Shown here piece by piece: positions 28,910-37,881 of a stretch of DNA of 64,000 bases. Source of the DNA: Sulfitobacter sp. LCG007 (GTDB lineage Bacteria > Pseudomonadota > Alphaproteobacteria > Rhodobacterales > Rhodobacteraceae); NCBI RefSeq assembly GCF_040801785.1, contig NZ_CP161805.1, positions 2,418,001-2,482,000 on the forward strand, written 5' to 3'. The notes beneath the pieces were generated by a model, which worked only from the letters and a program-made list of their open reading frames with translations, made no database searches and was not told the DNA's origin. Both the position numbers and the translations under genes were made by a program. Every line of letters begins with the position of its first letter. The stretch's first letter is position 1.

Positions 28910-29338
28910 GAGTGAGGGCGAAATCGGTTGCGAGTGCAAAGTCCGCTTGGAGCGCTCAATGATTACGGCTCCCTTGGGTGAGTTTGCAGCTGCAGAATGA
29001 AAGCGCTCGTCGCGCCCGGCCCAGAGCAGTCGTTTGTGTCTGGCGCAGGGAATGTCCGGTCACAATCCTTTCAGGACGTTCGTACCATGTGCAGCGACTG
29101 TTCCGCTGCCGCCGCGAAGTGCCACTGCCATTTTCGCCAAAGCAGACTTTCCGCGATGTCAGGTAGCTTGCTTGCCGCTGCGGCTCGCTTCGTCCCCCAC
29201 GCACTGTGCGAGCCTACCCCGACCGCTAACCTTGATGTGGAGAAATTGATTGCGCAAGCCTGACGGTCGCCGCGCTTGCCTTCAGCAGAAATCCGCGCAA
29301 TCTTCATCCAGTCGCAAGGTGGTCGAGCAGAGGTTCCA
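28910..29338. other. Non-coding stretch, left flank of the TIR islet
   Basis: 429 bp without a convincing gene. Several short open frames exist on both strands but none has a ribosome site or protein-like composition. The text resembles the decayed intergenic DNA found around accessory genes in Rhodobacteraceae. The TIR promoter should lie near the right end. No tRNA, inverted terminal repeat or target duplication was recognised. Confidence 0.5.
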
Positions 29339-30334
29339 ATGAAGGTATTTATTAGCTGGAGCGGAACGCGCAGTAAAGCACTCGCAATTGCTCTAAAGGA
29401 ATGGCTTCCGCTTATTCTTCAATATGCCAAACCTTGGGTTTCCGAGAAAGATATTTCCGCAGGTGACCGATGGGCACAAGCCATTGCAGGAGAGCTTGAA
29501 TCTTCAAACTTCGGCATTCTTTGCATAACGCCAGAGAATATCGGTTCGGAATGGATTTTGTTTGAGGCGGGCGCGCTCTCGAAGTCTATGCTGGACGCGA
29601 AGGTCATTCCTTTACTCTTTGGCCTTGAGTTGAGCGACTTAAGCGGGCCTTTGTCCCAATTTCAAGCATTGAAGGTTGACGAACAAGGTATGTTGGACGT
29701 TGCAAAAGCCATTAACGCCACTGCCGAAAACAAAGCTGCCGACGCGACCATTGAGCAGCTCGTTCCTGCACTTTGGGGGCAGCTGCAGCAGAAGCTTGAT
29801 GCGATCCCCGACAAAGAGATATCAGGAAAGCACATGCGTCCCCAAACTGAGATTCTGGAGGAACTGGTTTCTCAGGTTCGCGGCCTTGGAGCGCAGATGC
29901 GCGAATTTGATCCTGAAATAATGGAAAAGGAAGCGCGTTATGCCCATATCCGCGATCGGGATACCGACCCGCGCATGATGGAGGAAATAATGTTTATGAT
30001 GATGAAGTCGCGCGGGCCCGATATGTCCCTGCTTCTCTTGGCCGGGCTTGTGCGAGACCGCATTCCATGGCTTGCGGAGGTCATGGTTGAAGCGCACCGA
30101 GAATTAAAAACTGCGACACCGGAACAGGCGCGTGAAATTGGGCGCAACCTTTCGGCCGTGGTCAAGATGACGACGCGCGGGCCGTGGGTCGAACGCATGA
30201 TGGGGCGCAGCAAATCCGGTCACATTCTTATGATGGAACTGCCCCTTTTTATTGATCGGGCAATTGCTCAAAAGGTTGAAGACCGCGAAATCTCGGATTT
30301 GATTGGAACGAACGACAACGAAGACCAGTCGTAG
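29339..30334 (+). CDS. TIR-domain protein with an uncharacterised helical C-terminal part
   Basis: A 331-residue protein. Residues 1-140 form a TIR fold: MKVFISWSG (strand A), the KPWVSEKDISAGDRW loop, FGILCITPENIGSEWILFEAGAL and VIPLLFG. The W-x3-E signature of TIR NADases is present as W72 and E76, so NAD cleavage is plausible. Residues about 190-331 are helical and charged (RDRDTDPRMMEEIMFMMM) and match no family I recognise. AGAGG lies about 5 bases before ATG 29339. Base composition is clearly lower in GC than the neighbours, suggesting transfer. Stand-alone TIR proteins often act in phage defence, but no partner gene (Thoeris ThsA, cyclase, Argonaute) is adjacent. Confidence 0.85.
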   Translation: MKVFISWSGTRSKALAIALKEWLPLILQYAKPWVSEKDISAGDRWAQAIAGELESSNFGILCITPENIGSEWILFEAGALSKSMLDAKVIPLLFGLELSDLSGPLSQFQALKVDEQGMLDVAKAINATAENKAADATIEQLVPALWGQLQQKLDAIPDKEISGKHMRPQTEILEELVSQVRGLGAQMREFDPEIMEKEARYAHIRDRDTDPRMMEEIMFMMMKSRGPDMSLLLLAGLVRDRIPWLAEVMVEAHRELKTATPEQAREIGRNLSAVVKMTTRGPWVERMMGRSKSGHILMMELPLFIDRAIAQKVEDREISDLIGTNDNEDQS

Positions 30335-30726
30335 AACCACCCCCACACACGCTCTGCCCGACGCGCTGCGCCGTCGCCACGAACGGCTGGAATATCCAAC
30401 TTCGCTGCAGCGGTCTAAGAAACTTTGCGCGGCGTACCAGCGCTGCTGGAAAAACTTTGCAAAGCTGGCTTTGCCGCTCACAGCAGCCGTTCGTCCAAGA
30501 CGCAGCGAACGGCATCTCCCCGCCCTTCCTCCCGCTCGGCTTCGCAGTTGCAGCGCAGACTCAGCAGGTGCGGCGAACGGCAGAAAATCCCGTAGAGCCG
30601 ACACCTGACAACTCTCGCGCATGGTCCCAAGAGCATGGTGATGATCCTCGAGCCCGCGAGATCTCATGCGAAAAGCTGCCGTCGCGCGGAGCTCGTGGTG
30701 CTTTCAGACTGACCCGGTCGGCGCCG
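30335..30726. other. Non-coding stretch with short CGAACGGC repeats, right flank of the TIR islet
   Basis: 392 bp between the TIR gene and the end of glk, with no supported gene. The 8-mer CGAACGGC occurs at 30380-30387, 30506-30513 and 30574-30581, and inverted at 30486-30493. The inverted copy and the one at 30506 form a perfect 8-bp stem with a 12-base loop that could terminate one of the convergent transcripts. Confidence 0.55.
30486..30513. repeat. Inverted repeat GCCGTTCG-N12-CGAACGGC
   Basis: A perfect 8-bp stem with a 12-base loop inside the TIR right flank. The same half-site recurs at 30380 and 30574. It may be a terminator-like hairpin or part of a decayed repeat element. Confidence 0.5.
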
Positions 30727-31659
30727 CTACCCGTTGCCTTCGGCATAGGCGAGGCATCCCAGCAGCGCCGCCTCGTCCTGGGTGATCATCGAGATCGGCA
30801 CCGGGGGAATGTCGGACTTTTTCGTGGGCCGCACCTTCAGCCGCGACACAAAGACGTCGCGCACCGGGCTGTCGAGCAGTCCGCGCGCGACCGAGCCCGC
30901 AAGGTAGATGCCGCCCGAGGGCATGTAATGCAGGCGCAGGTCCAGCACCATCTCGCCCAGCATCTTGGCAAAGGTCTCGAGCGTTTCGAGCGCATCCTCG
31001 TCGCCCCGCGCCGCAGCGGCGAGGATGTCGCGTCCCTCCAGCTTCCGTCCGGTGGCGTCGGCATGCAGCTGGGTCAGGCCCGGCCCCGAGAGCGCGTCCT
31101 CGACACAGGTCATGTGGCCGGGCTTGTGGCCCAGCAGTTCGACCATCGGCGACACGACCCGCGAGGGCATCGAGGACAGACCGGCTTCGACCCGCAGGCA
31201 GCGCACCATACCGTCATACTGCAGCACCGGGCTCACGTTGAAGCCGGTGCCGACGCCCACGACGAGGCGCTGGTTCTGGCGAAAGTCGGGGATCGGCGCG
31301 TCCAGCACCGGCTGCACGTCATCCGCGCGCAGCCTGTCAAGCGCGTAGCCGAGGGCGCTGAGATCGTTGAGCAGGTGCACCCGCGCGCCGTCATTGGCTT
31401 CGGGCAGCCTGTCCTCGTCCAGCGTCCAGTTCCGATTCGTCAGCCTTGCGACCTTGCCGTTGACCGGACCCGCCACAGCGAAGCACATCGCCTCGACCCG
31501 ATCGATCTGCGCTTCGCGGCGATAGGCGGCGAGCGCATCGTCGAAGCTCCGATAATCGTCATTGCGGTAGCGCCGGATGTCGGCAAGCCCCTCCGCCCCC
31601 GCCGAGGCGGAGGCAAAGCGGACGTTCGTGCCGCCGACATCGGCCAGGATCAATGTCAT
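30727..31659 (-). CDS. glk: Glucokinase
   Basis: A 310-residue hexokinase-fold sugar kinase of the bacterial Glk family. The phosphate-binding motif LADVGGTNVRF is at residues 5-15, and the sugar-site LLNDLSALGYAL holds the catalytic Asp. GVGTGFNV and a C-terminal GGIYLAGSVARGLL complete the ATP site. ATG 31659 has GAGGGG 8 bases upstream; a TTG two codons earlier is less well spaced. It lies 12 bp after xylA in the xylose operon and would phosphorylate free glucose to glucose 6-phosphate. Confidence 0.93.
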   Translation of the reverse strand: MTLILADVGGTNVRFASASAGAEGLADIRRYRNDDYRSFDDALAAYRREAQIDRVEAMCFAVAGPVNGKVARLTNRNWTLDEDRLPEANDGARVHLLNDLSALGYALDRLRADDVQPVLDAPIPDFRQNQRLVVGVGTGFNVSPVLQYDGMVRCLRVEAGLSSMPSRVVSPMVELLGHKPGHMTCVEDALSGPGLTQLHADATGRKLEGRDILAAAARGDEDALETLETFAKMLGEMVLDLRLHYMPSGGIYLAGSVARGLLDSPVRDVFVSRLKVRPTKKSDIPPVPISMITQDEAALLGCLAYAEGNG

Positions 31660-31671
31660 CCGCAAGACCCC

Positions 31672-32976
31672 TCAGACGAAGCGCGACACATAGTTCTCCA
31701 GGATCTCCTGACGCCCGGAACGCGGGCTCGGGTTGATACCTTTCGACATCACGCGCTCGGCGATGCTTTCCAGCGTCGCGCCGCTCATCATGTCCTTTCC
31801 TTCCGCGCTGTCCCAGCCCGCGTAGCGTTCGGCGCGCGCCCGTTCCAGACCGCCGTCTTCGAGCATCGCCGCCGCCGCCTTCAGCCCGCGCGCGCAGATG
31901 TCCATCGCACCCACATGGGCCGCGATGAGGTCCTGCGGTTCGAGGCTCTGGCGCCGCAGCTTGGCGTCGAAGTTGGTGCCGCCGGTGGTGAAGCCACCCG
32001 CCTTGAGCACCTCGTAATAGGCCAAGGCCACCTCGGGCACGTTGTTGGGAAACTGATCGGTATCCCAGCCGGACTGGTAGTCGTTGCGGTTCATGTCGAT
32101 CGAGCCCAGGATCCCGAGGCTTGCCGCCATCGCAAGCTCATGCTCGAAGCTGTGGCCCGCGAGGATCGCGTGCCCCTGCTCGATGTTCATCTTGACCTCT
32201 TTCTCGAGCCCGAAGTCCTTGAGGAAGCCGTAGACGGTGCCGACGTCGTAATCGTACTGATGCTTGGTCGGTTCCTGCGGCTTGGGCTCGATGAGGATCG
32301 TGCCCTCGAAGCCGATCTTGTGCTTGTAGTCGACGACCATCTGCAGGAAGCGGCCCGCCTGCTGGCGCTCGCGCTTGAGGTCCGTGTTGAGCAGCGTCTC
32401 GTACCCCTCGCGGCCGCCCCAGAGCACATAGTTCTCACCGCCCAGCTTCTTGGTCGCGTCGATGCAGCCTTTCACCGTCGCTGCCGAATAGGCGAACACA
32501 TCCGGATCCGGGTTGGTCGCGGCCCCGGCCATGAAGCGGCGGTGCGAGAACAGGTTCGCGGTGCCCCAAAGCAGCCGTGTCCGGGACACGCTCATCTTTT
32601 CGCCGAGGTAATCGACGATCTCTTCGAAATTGCGCTGCGACTCCGCGAAATCAGCGCCCTCGGGGCGAATGTCCGCGTCGTGGAAGCAGTAGAAGGGCTG
32701 GCCGAGGATCTCGAACAGTTCGAAGGCGGCGTCGGCCTTCATCTTCGCGGCTTCGATGGTCTCGCCGAACCACGGACGCTCGAAGGTCTGGCCGCCGAAC
32801 GGATCGCCGCCCGGCCAGGCGAAGCTGTGCCACCAGGCGACGGCGAAGCGCAGGTGATCCTCCAGCCGCTTGCCGCCGATCATCTCGTCGGGGTCGTAGT
32901 GGCGGTAGGCGAGACTGTCCGCCGGAGCGTCGGGGTCGAAGCGGACGGGCTCGATGCCTGCGAAGAAATCGGTCAT
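31672..32976 (-). CDS. xylA: Xylose isomerase
   Basis: A 434-residue TIM-barrel isomerase converting D-xylose to D-xylulose. Landmarks are [18 protein letters not shown] (44-61), the catalytic [12 protein letters not shown] (H99, D102), [17 protein letters not shown] and GHSFEHELA, which carry metal ligands. The length fits the long (class II) xylose isomerases. ATG 32976 overlaps the xylB stop (ATGA). The second to last gene of the xylFHGBA-glk transcript. Confidence 0.97.
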   Translation of the reverse strand: MTDFFAGIEPVRFDPDAPADSLAYRHYDPDEMIGGKRLEDHLRFAVAWWHSFAWPGGDPFGGQTFERPWFGETIEAAKMKADAAFELFEILGQPFYCFHDADIRPEGADFAESQRNFEEIVDYLGEKMSVSRTRLLWGTANLFSHRRFMAGAATNPDPDVFAYSAATVKGCIDATKKLGGENYVLWGGREGYETLLNTDLKRERQQAGRFLQMVVDYKHKIGFEGTILIEPKPQEPTKHQYDYDVGTVYGFLKDFGLEKEVKMNIEQGHAILAGHSFEHELAMAASLGILGSIDMNRNDYQSGWDTDQFPNNVPEVALAYYEVLKAGGFTTGGTNFDAKLRRQSLEPQDLIAAHVGAMDICARGLKAAAAMLEDGGLERARAERYAGWDSAEGKDMMSGATLESIAERVMSKGINPSPRSGRQEILENYVSRFV

Positions 32977-34412
32977 GCTATCTCCTTGAGAGCTTTGTAG
33001 GCGGCGCGGTAACGCGCGTGGCCGGAAAGGAAGGCGTCCCTGAGGTCCCGCCGCGGCTCGACGGTACGGGCGATCGGCGGACGTGTGGCAAGATCCACAC
33101 CGCCCCCGGTCGCGGCCATCTGGCCCAGCCGCGCCGCGCCGAAGGCCGCGCCGAAATCGCCCGCCTCGGGAATGTCGAGCGGCATGTCCAGCACCGTCGC
33201 AAGCGCCTCGAGCCAGTAGGCCGACCGGCTGCCCCCGCCGATGGCGACGAGGCTGTCGATACGTGTTCCGGTGCCGGTCAGGGCGTCGTGGCAGTCGCGC
33301 ACCGCGAAGCACACGCCCTCCATCACCGCCCGCGCCCCGGCCTGGCGGTCGGTGGCATGCCCCAGACCGACGAAGGCCCCGCGCGCGGCGGCGTCGTTGT
33401 GCGGCGTGCGTTCGCCGCCGAGATAGGGCAGGAACAGCGTTTTGGTCGGTTCCTGCAAGTCCCCCAGCCCTTCGGTCAGCGCGCCCGCATCGGCACCGAC
33501 GAGCTTGCCGTACCAGTTCAGCGCATCGGTCGCGGCGAGGATCACGCCCATCTGGTGCCAGGTATCGGGCAGCGCATGGCAGAAGGTATGAACGGCAGAT
33601 GCCGGGTCCGGCTGGTAGGCGGGGCTCGAGGCGAAGAGCACGCCGGAGGTGCCAAGCGAGACGAACCCCTGCCCCGGCCGAACGACCCCGACGCCCACAG
33701 CGGATGCGGCATTATCGCCGCCCCCGCCCGCGATGACCACGCCCTTGGGCAGCCCCCAGCGCCCGGCAAGTTCGTCGCGCAGCACGCCGGAGACCTCACT
33801 GCCCTCGACCAGACGCGGCATGTGCCCAAGGCCCAGCCCCGAGGCTTCGAGCAGCGCCTCGGACCAGCGTCGCGCGCCGGTGTCGAGCCAGCTGGTCCCG
33901 GCGCTGTCGGACATTTCCGAGACCGCTTCGCCGGTCAGCCAGAGCCGCAGGTAATCCTTCGGCAGAAGCACCTTGGCGACCTTGGCGAAGAGTGCAGGTT
34001 CGTTGTTGCGCACCCATTCGAGCTTGGGCGCGGTGAACCCAGGAAACACGATATTGCCGCTGATCTCGCGCCATTTCGGGTCGGCGTCCATCGCCGCCGC
34101 CTCCGCATGGCTGCGGGTGTCGTTCCACAGGATGCAGGGCCGCAGCACATCGCCCGCCGCGTCCACAAGCGTCGCGCCGTGCATGTGCCCGCTCAGCCCG
34201 ATCCCGCGCAGCCCGTCCATCGGCCGCGCGCGCCCAAGCGCCGCGATGACGCTTTCGGCCGCGGCCAGCCAGTCCGCCGGATTCTGCTCCGACCAGCCCG
34301 GATGCGGGCGCTGCACGCCAAGCGGCGCGCTGGCCTCGGCCAGCAGGGTCTGATCGTCGTCAATCAGAACGCCCTTGAGGCCGGATGTCCCGAGATCGAG
34401 GCCGAGGTACAT
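32973..34412 (-). CDS. xylB: Xylulokinase
   Basis: A 479-residue FGGY-family kinase that phosphorylates D-xylulose to xylulose 5-phosphate. The ATPase fold begins [17 protein letters not shown]. The catalytic Asp lies in [15 protein letters not shown] (about residues 230-245). [15 protein letters not shown] is in the N-terminal domain and GGGSRSAYW in the C-terminal one. It starts one base after the xylG stop and its stop overlaps xylA (ATGA). Confidence 0.96.
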   Translation of the reverse strand: MYLGLDLGTSGLKGVLIDDDQTLLAEASAPLGVQRPHPGWSEQNPADWLAAAESVIAALGRARPMDGLRGIGLSGHMHGATLVDAAGDVLRPCILWNDTRSHAEAAAMDADPKWREISGNIVFPGFTAPKLEWVRNNEPALFAKVAKVLLPKDYLRLWLTGEAVSEMSDSAGTSWLDTGARRWSEALLEASGLGLGHMPRLVEGSEVSGVLRDELAGRWGLPKGVVIAGGGGDNAASAVGVGVVRPGQGFVSLGTSGVLFASSPAYQPDPASAVHTFCHALPDTWHQMGVILAATDALNWYGKLVGADAGALTEGLGDLQEPTKTLFLPYLGGERTPHNDAAARGAFVGLGHATDRQAGARAVMEGVCFAVRDCHDALTGTGTRIDSLVAIGGGSRSAYWLEALATVLDMPLDIPEAGDFGAAFGAARLGQMAATGGGVDLATRPPIARTVEPRRDLRDAFLSGHARYRAAYKALKEIA

Positions 34413-34413
34413 G

Positions 34414-35178
34414 TCAGGCCGCCCTTTCGGGCTTCTTGCCCATGATGATCATGCCGAGGATGTCGTCCTCGGTCACATCCTCGACGCGCTCGGTTCCCAC
34501 GAGCTGGCCGTTCTTCATCACCGAAACCCGGTCGCACAGCTCGAGCATCTCTCGGGTGTCGTGCGAGATCAGGAAGATGCCCAGACCCTGCTTCTTCAGC
34601 TCCTGGATCAGTTCCGCCACCATCTGCGTCTCGTGCACGCCAAGCGCCGCGGTGGGTTCGTCCATGATCAGGATCTTCGCGTTGAAATAGACCGCCCGCG
34701 CGATGGCGACCGACTGGCGCTGCCCGCCGGAAAGCGCGCTGACCGGCTCTTTGAGCTTGCGGAAATTGGGGTTGAGGCGCGCCATGATCTTGGCCGTCTC
34801 GCTTTCCATCTTGGCGTCGTCCATGAAGCCAAGCGACGAGACCAGTTCACGGCCCAGGAAGAGGTTCGAGGCGGCGTCCAGATTGTCGGCCAGCGCCAGC
34901 GTCTGGTAAATCGTCTCGATGTTGTAGTCGCGCGCGTCGATGGGGCTGTCGATCTCTGCCAGCTCGCCATTGATGCGGATCTCGCCGCTGTCCTTGCGAT
35001 AGGCGCCCGAAAGGATCTTGATCAGCGTCGACTTGCCCGCGCCGTTGTGGCCCAGCAGGCCCACGACTTCGCCCGGGTATAGGTCGATGCTCACGTGATC
35101 GACCGCACGGATGCCGCCGAAGGAGATGCAGATGTCCTTCAGTTGGACCAGCGGCGTGACGGAATAGTCCACAGTCAT
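34414..35178 (-). CDS. xylG: Sugar (CUT2) ABC transporter ATPase, single domain
   Basis: A 254-residue ABC ATPase. Walker A is GHNGAGKST (43-51), signature ALSGGQRQS, Walker B ILIMDEPTAALG. E. coli XylG has two ATPase domains in about 510 residues; this one has a single domain, like the FrcA-type CUT2 ATPases of alphaproteobacteria, so it must homodimerise. It lies 11 bp after the permease gene and 1 bp before xylB. The xylose assignment comes from the operon. Confidence 0.9.
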   Translation of the reverse strand: MTVDYSVTPLVQLKDICISFGGIRAVDHVSIDLYPGEVVGLLGHNGAGKSTLIKILSGAYRKDSGEIRINGELAEIDSPIDARDYNIETIYQTLALADNLDAASNLFLGRELVSSLGFMDDAKMESETAKIMARLNPNFRKLKEPVSALSGGQRQSVAIARAVYFNAKILIMDEPTAALGVHETQMVAELIQELKKQGLGIFLISHDTREMLELCDRVSVMKNGQLVGTERVEDVTEDDILGMIIMGKKPERAA

Positions 35179-35189
35179 GGCTGCCTCCC

Positions 35190-36512
35190 TTATTTCTTGC
35201 CGCGGCGGTAGAGGATGTCGAGGTAGACCGCGAGCACCAGGACCGAGCCGACGATGATCTGCTGCATGGCGGCGTCGAAGCCGATGAGCACCATGCCCGT
35301 CTGCAACGACTGCATCACCAGCGCGCCGAGGATCGCGCCGTAGATCGTGCCGACCCCTCCCGCGAGCGAGGTGCCGCCGATCACGGCCGCGGCGATCACG
35401 TAGAGTTCGTCCAGCGTGCCGAGCGCGTTGGTGGCCGAGCCCAGGCGCGCCGAGGCGACCACTGCGGACAGCGCGGTAAGGGCACCCATGAGGGCGAAGA
35501 TCTTCAGCGTCACCCAGCGGGTGTTGATCCCGGCGAGCTCAGCCGCCTCCGGGTTGCCGCCGATGGCATAGACATAGCGCCCGAAGCGGGTGCGCGACAT
35601 GAGGATCGACATGACGATGGCGACGGCGATCAGGATGAGGACCGGAATGGCGAAGCCGTGCGAGATGAAGAGACCGCCTTCGGGGACCTCGATGTTGTTG
35701 GCCTCGACGTAGCGGTTCACGATGCCGCGCGGCCAGGGGTAGGCATTGACCAGCAGCACCGCCCCGATGACCGCGCCGCACCCCACCGCGGCGAGGAAGG
35801 CCTCGGCCCAGAGCGGGCGCTGAGCGATATGGAAAAGACGGCGCTGGCGACGACCCATCAGGATCATCGCGACAACGCCCGCGCAGGCGAGCAGCCCGAC
35901 GATCCAGCTTCCTGTTGCACCGACAGCGCCATAGGGTCCGCCACCGAGCAGCGAGAAGGTCTCGTCGACCGGCGAGATCGTCTCGCCCCGGGCGACGAGG
36001 AAGGCCGCGCCGCGCCAGACCAGCAGGCCGCCGAGCGTCACGATGAAGGCCGGGATCTTGCGATAGGCGATGAGCCATCCGTGGAAGGCCCCGATGGCGG
36101 CTCCGACGATCAGGCCGCAGATGATGGCGATGATCCAGATCAGCGGATGCCCGAGGCCGAGGAACTGGGGCAGGATGTTGACCTGCAGCACGCCCATGAT
36201 GATGGCGCAGAAGCCCAGCACCGAGCCCACCGAAAGGTCGATGTGGCGGGTGATGATGACCAGCACCATGCCGGTCGCCATGATCCCGATCGAGGCGGTC
36301 TGGACCGAGAGGTTCCAGAGGTTGCGGGCGGTCAGGAAGGCACCGAAGCCGTTCACGAGCTGTCCGTAGACGTGGAAGCCGACCCAGATCAGCGCCAGCG
36401 CCCCGATCATGCCAAGCAGTCGGGTATCGATTTCGGTTTCCCGCAGGAACCGCGCCAAAGCGCCTTCGCGCGTCTTGGAGGAACTCTCGGGAGGAGCTGG
36501 GGTGTCGGTCAT
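35190..36512 (-). CDS. xylH: Xylose-type (CUT2) ABC transporter permease
   Basis: A 440-residue inner-membrane permease of the ribose/xylose class. A polar N-terminal tail (about 1-30) precedes about 10 TM helices. ITRHIDLSVGSVLGFCAII is the BPD family-2 hallmark, and AIGGNPEAAELAGINT is the conserved cytoplasmic loop that contacts the ATPase. ATG 36512 has GAGG 7 bases upstream; the longer open frame upstream overlaps hairpins and is not credible. Length is larger than RbsC but normal for XylH. Confidence 0.93.
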   Translation of the reverse strand: MTDTPAPPESSSKTREGALARFLRETEIDTRLLGMIGALALIWVGFHVYGQLVNGFGAFLTARNLWNLSVQTASIGIMATGMVLVIITRHIDLSVGSVLGFCAIIMGVLQVNILPQFLGLGHPLIWIIAIICGLIVGAAIGAFHGWLIAYRKIPAFIVTLGGLLVWRGAAFLVARGETISPVDETFSLLGGGPYGAVGATGSWIVGLLACAGVVAMILMGRRQRRLFHIAQRPLWAEAFLAAVGCGAVIGAVLLVNAYPWPRGIVNRYVEANNIEVPEGGLFISHGFAIPVLILIAVAIVMSILMSRTRFGRYVYAIGGNPEAAELAGINTRWVTLKIFALMGALTALSAVVASARLGSATNALGTLDELYVIAAAVIGGTSLAGGVGTIYGAILGALVMQSLQTGMVLIGFDAAMQQIIVGSVLVLAVYLDILYRRGKK

Positions 36513-36538
36513 CGGCTGGCCTCGGATGGGGAACGCGG

Positions 36539-36570
36539 CCCCGCCGGCGCGCTGTTGGGCGACGGCGGGG
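36539..36570 (-). other. Hairpin in the xylF-xylH leader
   Basis: CCCCGCCG (36539-36546) pairs perfectly with CGGCGGGG (36563-36570), with a 16-base loop. It lies 27 bp upstream of the xylH start and could modulate translation or transcript processing between xylF and xylH. Confidence 0.5.
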
Positions 36571-36573
36571 CGA

Positions 36574-36602
36574 AAGGCGTCATATGGATAAGGCGTCATA
36601 TG
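36574..36602. repeat. Tandem pair AAGGCGTCATATG
   Basis: The 13-mer AAGGCGTCATATG occurs at 36574-36586 and again at 36590-36602, 16 bp apart. It lies between the two hairpins in the xylF-xylH spacer. It may be a local slippage duplication or a binding site. Confidence 0.55.
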
Positions 36603-36605
36603 TCT

Positions 36606-36632
36606 CATGCCGGCAGCAGCGCCGCCGGCATG
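36606..36632 (-). other. mRNA hairpin after xylF
   Basis: CATGCCGGC (36606-36614) pairs perfectly with GCCGGCATG (36624-36632), loop of 9. It lies 23 bases beyond the xylF stop on the transcript. It matches the binding-protein-gene hairpins elsewhere in the window. Confidence 0.65.
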
Positions 36633-36655
36633 GATGTGCGAGGGTCAGGACCGGA

Positions 36656-37678
36656 TCAGCAGCCCGAGACGCCGTCCATGGCGCCTTCGCAGACCTTGTC
36701 CTTCTCGATATGGCCCGCGTCGATCACCGCGTTGATGTTGTCCTTGGTGATCGGGGTCGGCGCGAGGAACATCGCGTTCATCTCTACGCCCTTCTCGCCG
36801 TCGGACCACTTTGTCGCGCCCTCGACATCGCCGAGCGCGGTGCCTTCTGCCAGGGCGAGCGCGATGTCGGCGGCAGCGGACCCAAGCTGGCGCGAGTCCT
36901 TCCAGACGGACACGGTCTGCGTGCCGCGCGCCACGCGGTTCAGCGCGGCGTGATCGCCGTCCTGCCCGCCGACCGGAACGTCCAGACCCTGCGCCTGAAG
37001 CGCCGCGATGGCGCCGCCGGCCATGCCGTCATTCTCGGCCAGAACCGCGTCGACCTCGTTGTTGTTGGCGGTCAGGATCTGCTCCATGTTCTTCTGGGCG
37101 TTGTCCGGCTTCCAGCCATCGGTGAAGGCCTCGCCCACGATCTTGATCTTGCCGCTGTCGACATCGGGTCCGATCACTTCCATCATGCCCTCGAGCAGGA
37201 AGGCAGCGTTCGGGTCGCCCTTGTCACCCTTGATGATCGCGAAGTTCCCCTCGGGCTGAACCTTGACGACTTCCTCGGCGATGATCTTGCCCACACCCTT
37301 GTTGTCGAAGGTCAGGTAGAAGGCGCGCGGGTCCTCGATCAGGCGGTCATAGCCCACGACCGGAATGCCTTCGGCATCGGCCTTGTCGACGGCGGGGCCA
37401 ACGGCGTCCTTGTCCACCGACAGGATGATGAGCGCGTCAGCGCCCTGCGCGATGAGCGCCTCGACGTCGGTCAACTGCTTTGCGGCCGAGTTCTGGGCAT
37501 CGGCGGAAATGTAGGTTGCGCCCTTTGCTTCCAGTTGGCTCTTGATCGCGGCCTCATCGGTCTTCCAGCGCTCTTCCTGGAAATTGGACCAGCTTACGCC
37601 GACAGTGATGTCCTGCGCGTACGCGCTGGTGCTGAGGGCCGTCGCCATCGCGACGCCCAGGAACAGGGTCTTTTTCAT
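36656..37678 (-). CDS. xylF: Xylose ABC transporter substrate-binding protein
   Basis: A 340-residue periplasmic type I binding protein. The signal peptide MKKTLFLGVAMATALSTSAYA is followed by QDITVGVSWSNFQEERWKTD, typical of XylF/ChvE-like proteins. VVGYDRLIEDPRAFYLTFDN and AVLAENDGMAGGAIAAL line the sugar site. As first gene of xylFHGBA-glk it lies behind a sigma70-like promoter and a candidate operator. The ligand is D-xylose by context. Confidence 0.94.
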   Translation of the reverse strand: MKKTLFLGVAMATALSTSAYAQDITVGVSWSNFQEERWKTDEAAIKSQLEAKGATYISADAQNSAAKQLTDVEALIAQGADALIILSVDKDAVGPAVDKADAEGIPVVGYDRLIEDPRAFYLTFDNKGVGKIIAEEVVKVQPEGNFAIIKGDKGDPNAAFLLEGMMEVIGPDVDSGKIKIVGEAFTDGWKPDNAQKNMEQILTANNNEVDAVLAENDGMAGGAIAALQAQGLDVPVGGQDGDHAALNRVARGTQTVSVWKDSRQLGSAAADIALALAEGTALGDVEGATKWSDGEKGVEMNAMFLAPTPITKDNINAVIDAGHIEKDKVCEGAMDGVSGC

Positions 37679-37744
37679 GGTGTCCTCCCAAAGGGGCAGT
37701 TCTAGTGACTGTTGCAGTCCGCCGCTGTGGCGGCCGTGCGCAAA

Positions 37745-37773
37745 ATGATTGACTGTTTTAATTCAGCTGTCAA
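37745..37773 (-). promoter_or_regulatory. Probable xylF promoter with overlapping dyad operator
   Basis: On the minus strand TTGACA (37773-37768) is followed by a 17-base spacer and AATCAT (37750-37745), a -35/-10 pair about 67 bp before the xylF ATG. A dyad TTGAC-N15-GTCAA (37749-37773) overlaps both boxes in an AT-rich patch. This is where the divergent ROK regulator would be expected to bind. Confidence 0.6.
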
Positions 37774-37881
37774 AATAAATTTGTGCGTCCGCTGCTGAAA
37801 CTTGCGGCGCACAGCGGGAGGAAGCCGGGACCATGAGAAAAAGCCGCGGGGCCGCCGAGCTTAAGTTCGGTGGCTGAAGTA

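Noticed and set aside
28978-29263. Small open frames left of the TIR gene
   Set aside because: Overlapping frames on several phases, no ribosome sites, and odd composition (Arg/Cys-rich); treated as non-coding.
29339-30334. A Thoeris, CBASS or short-Argonaute system
   Set aside because: The TIR protein is present, but no ThsA, nucleotide cyclase, STING-like or Argonaute partner is adjacent.
30457-33000. Plus-strand open frame of about 850 codons antisense to glk and xylA
   Set aside because: The opposite strand holds clear glucokinase and xylose isomerase motifs; the antisense frame has shadow composition.
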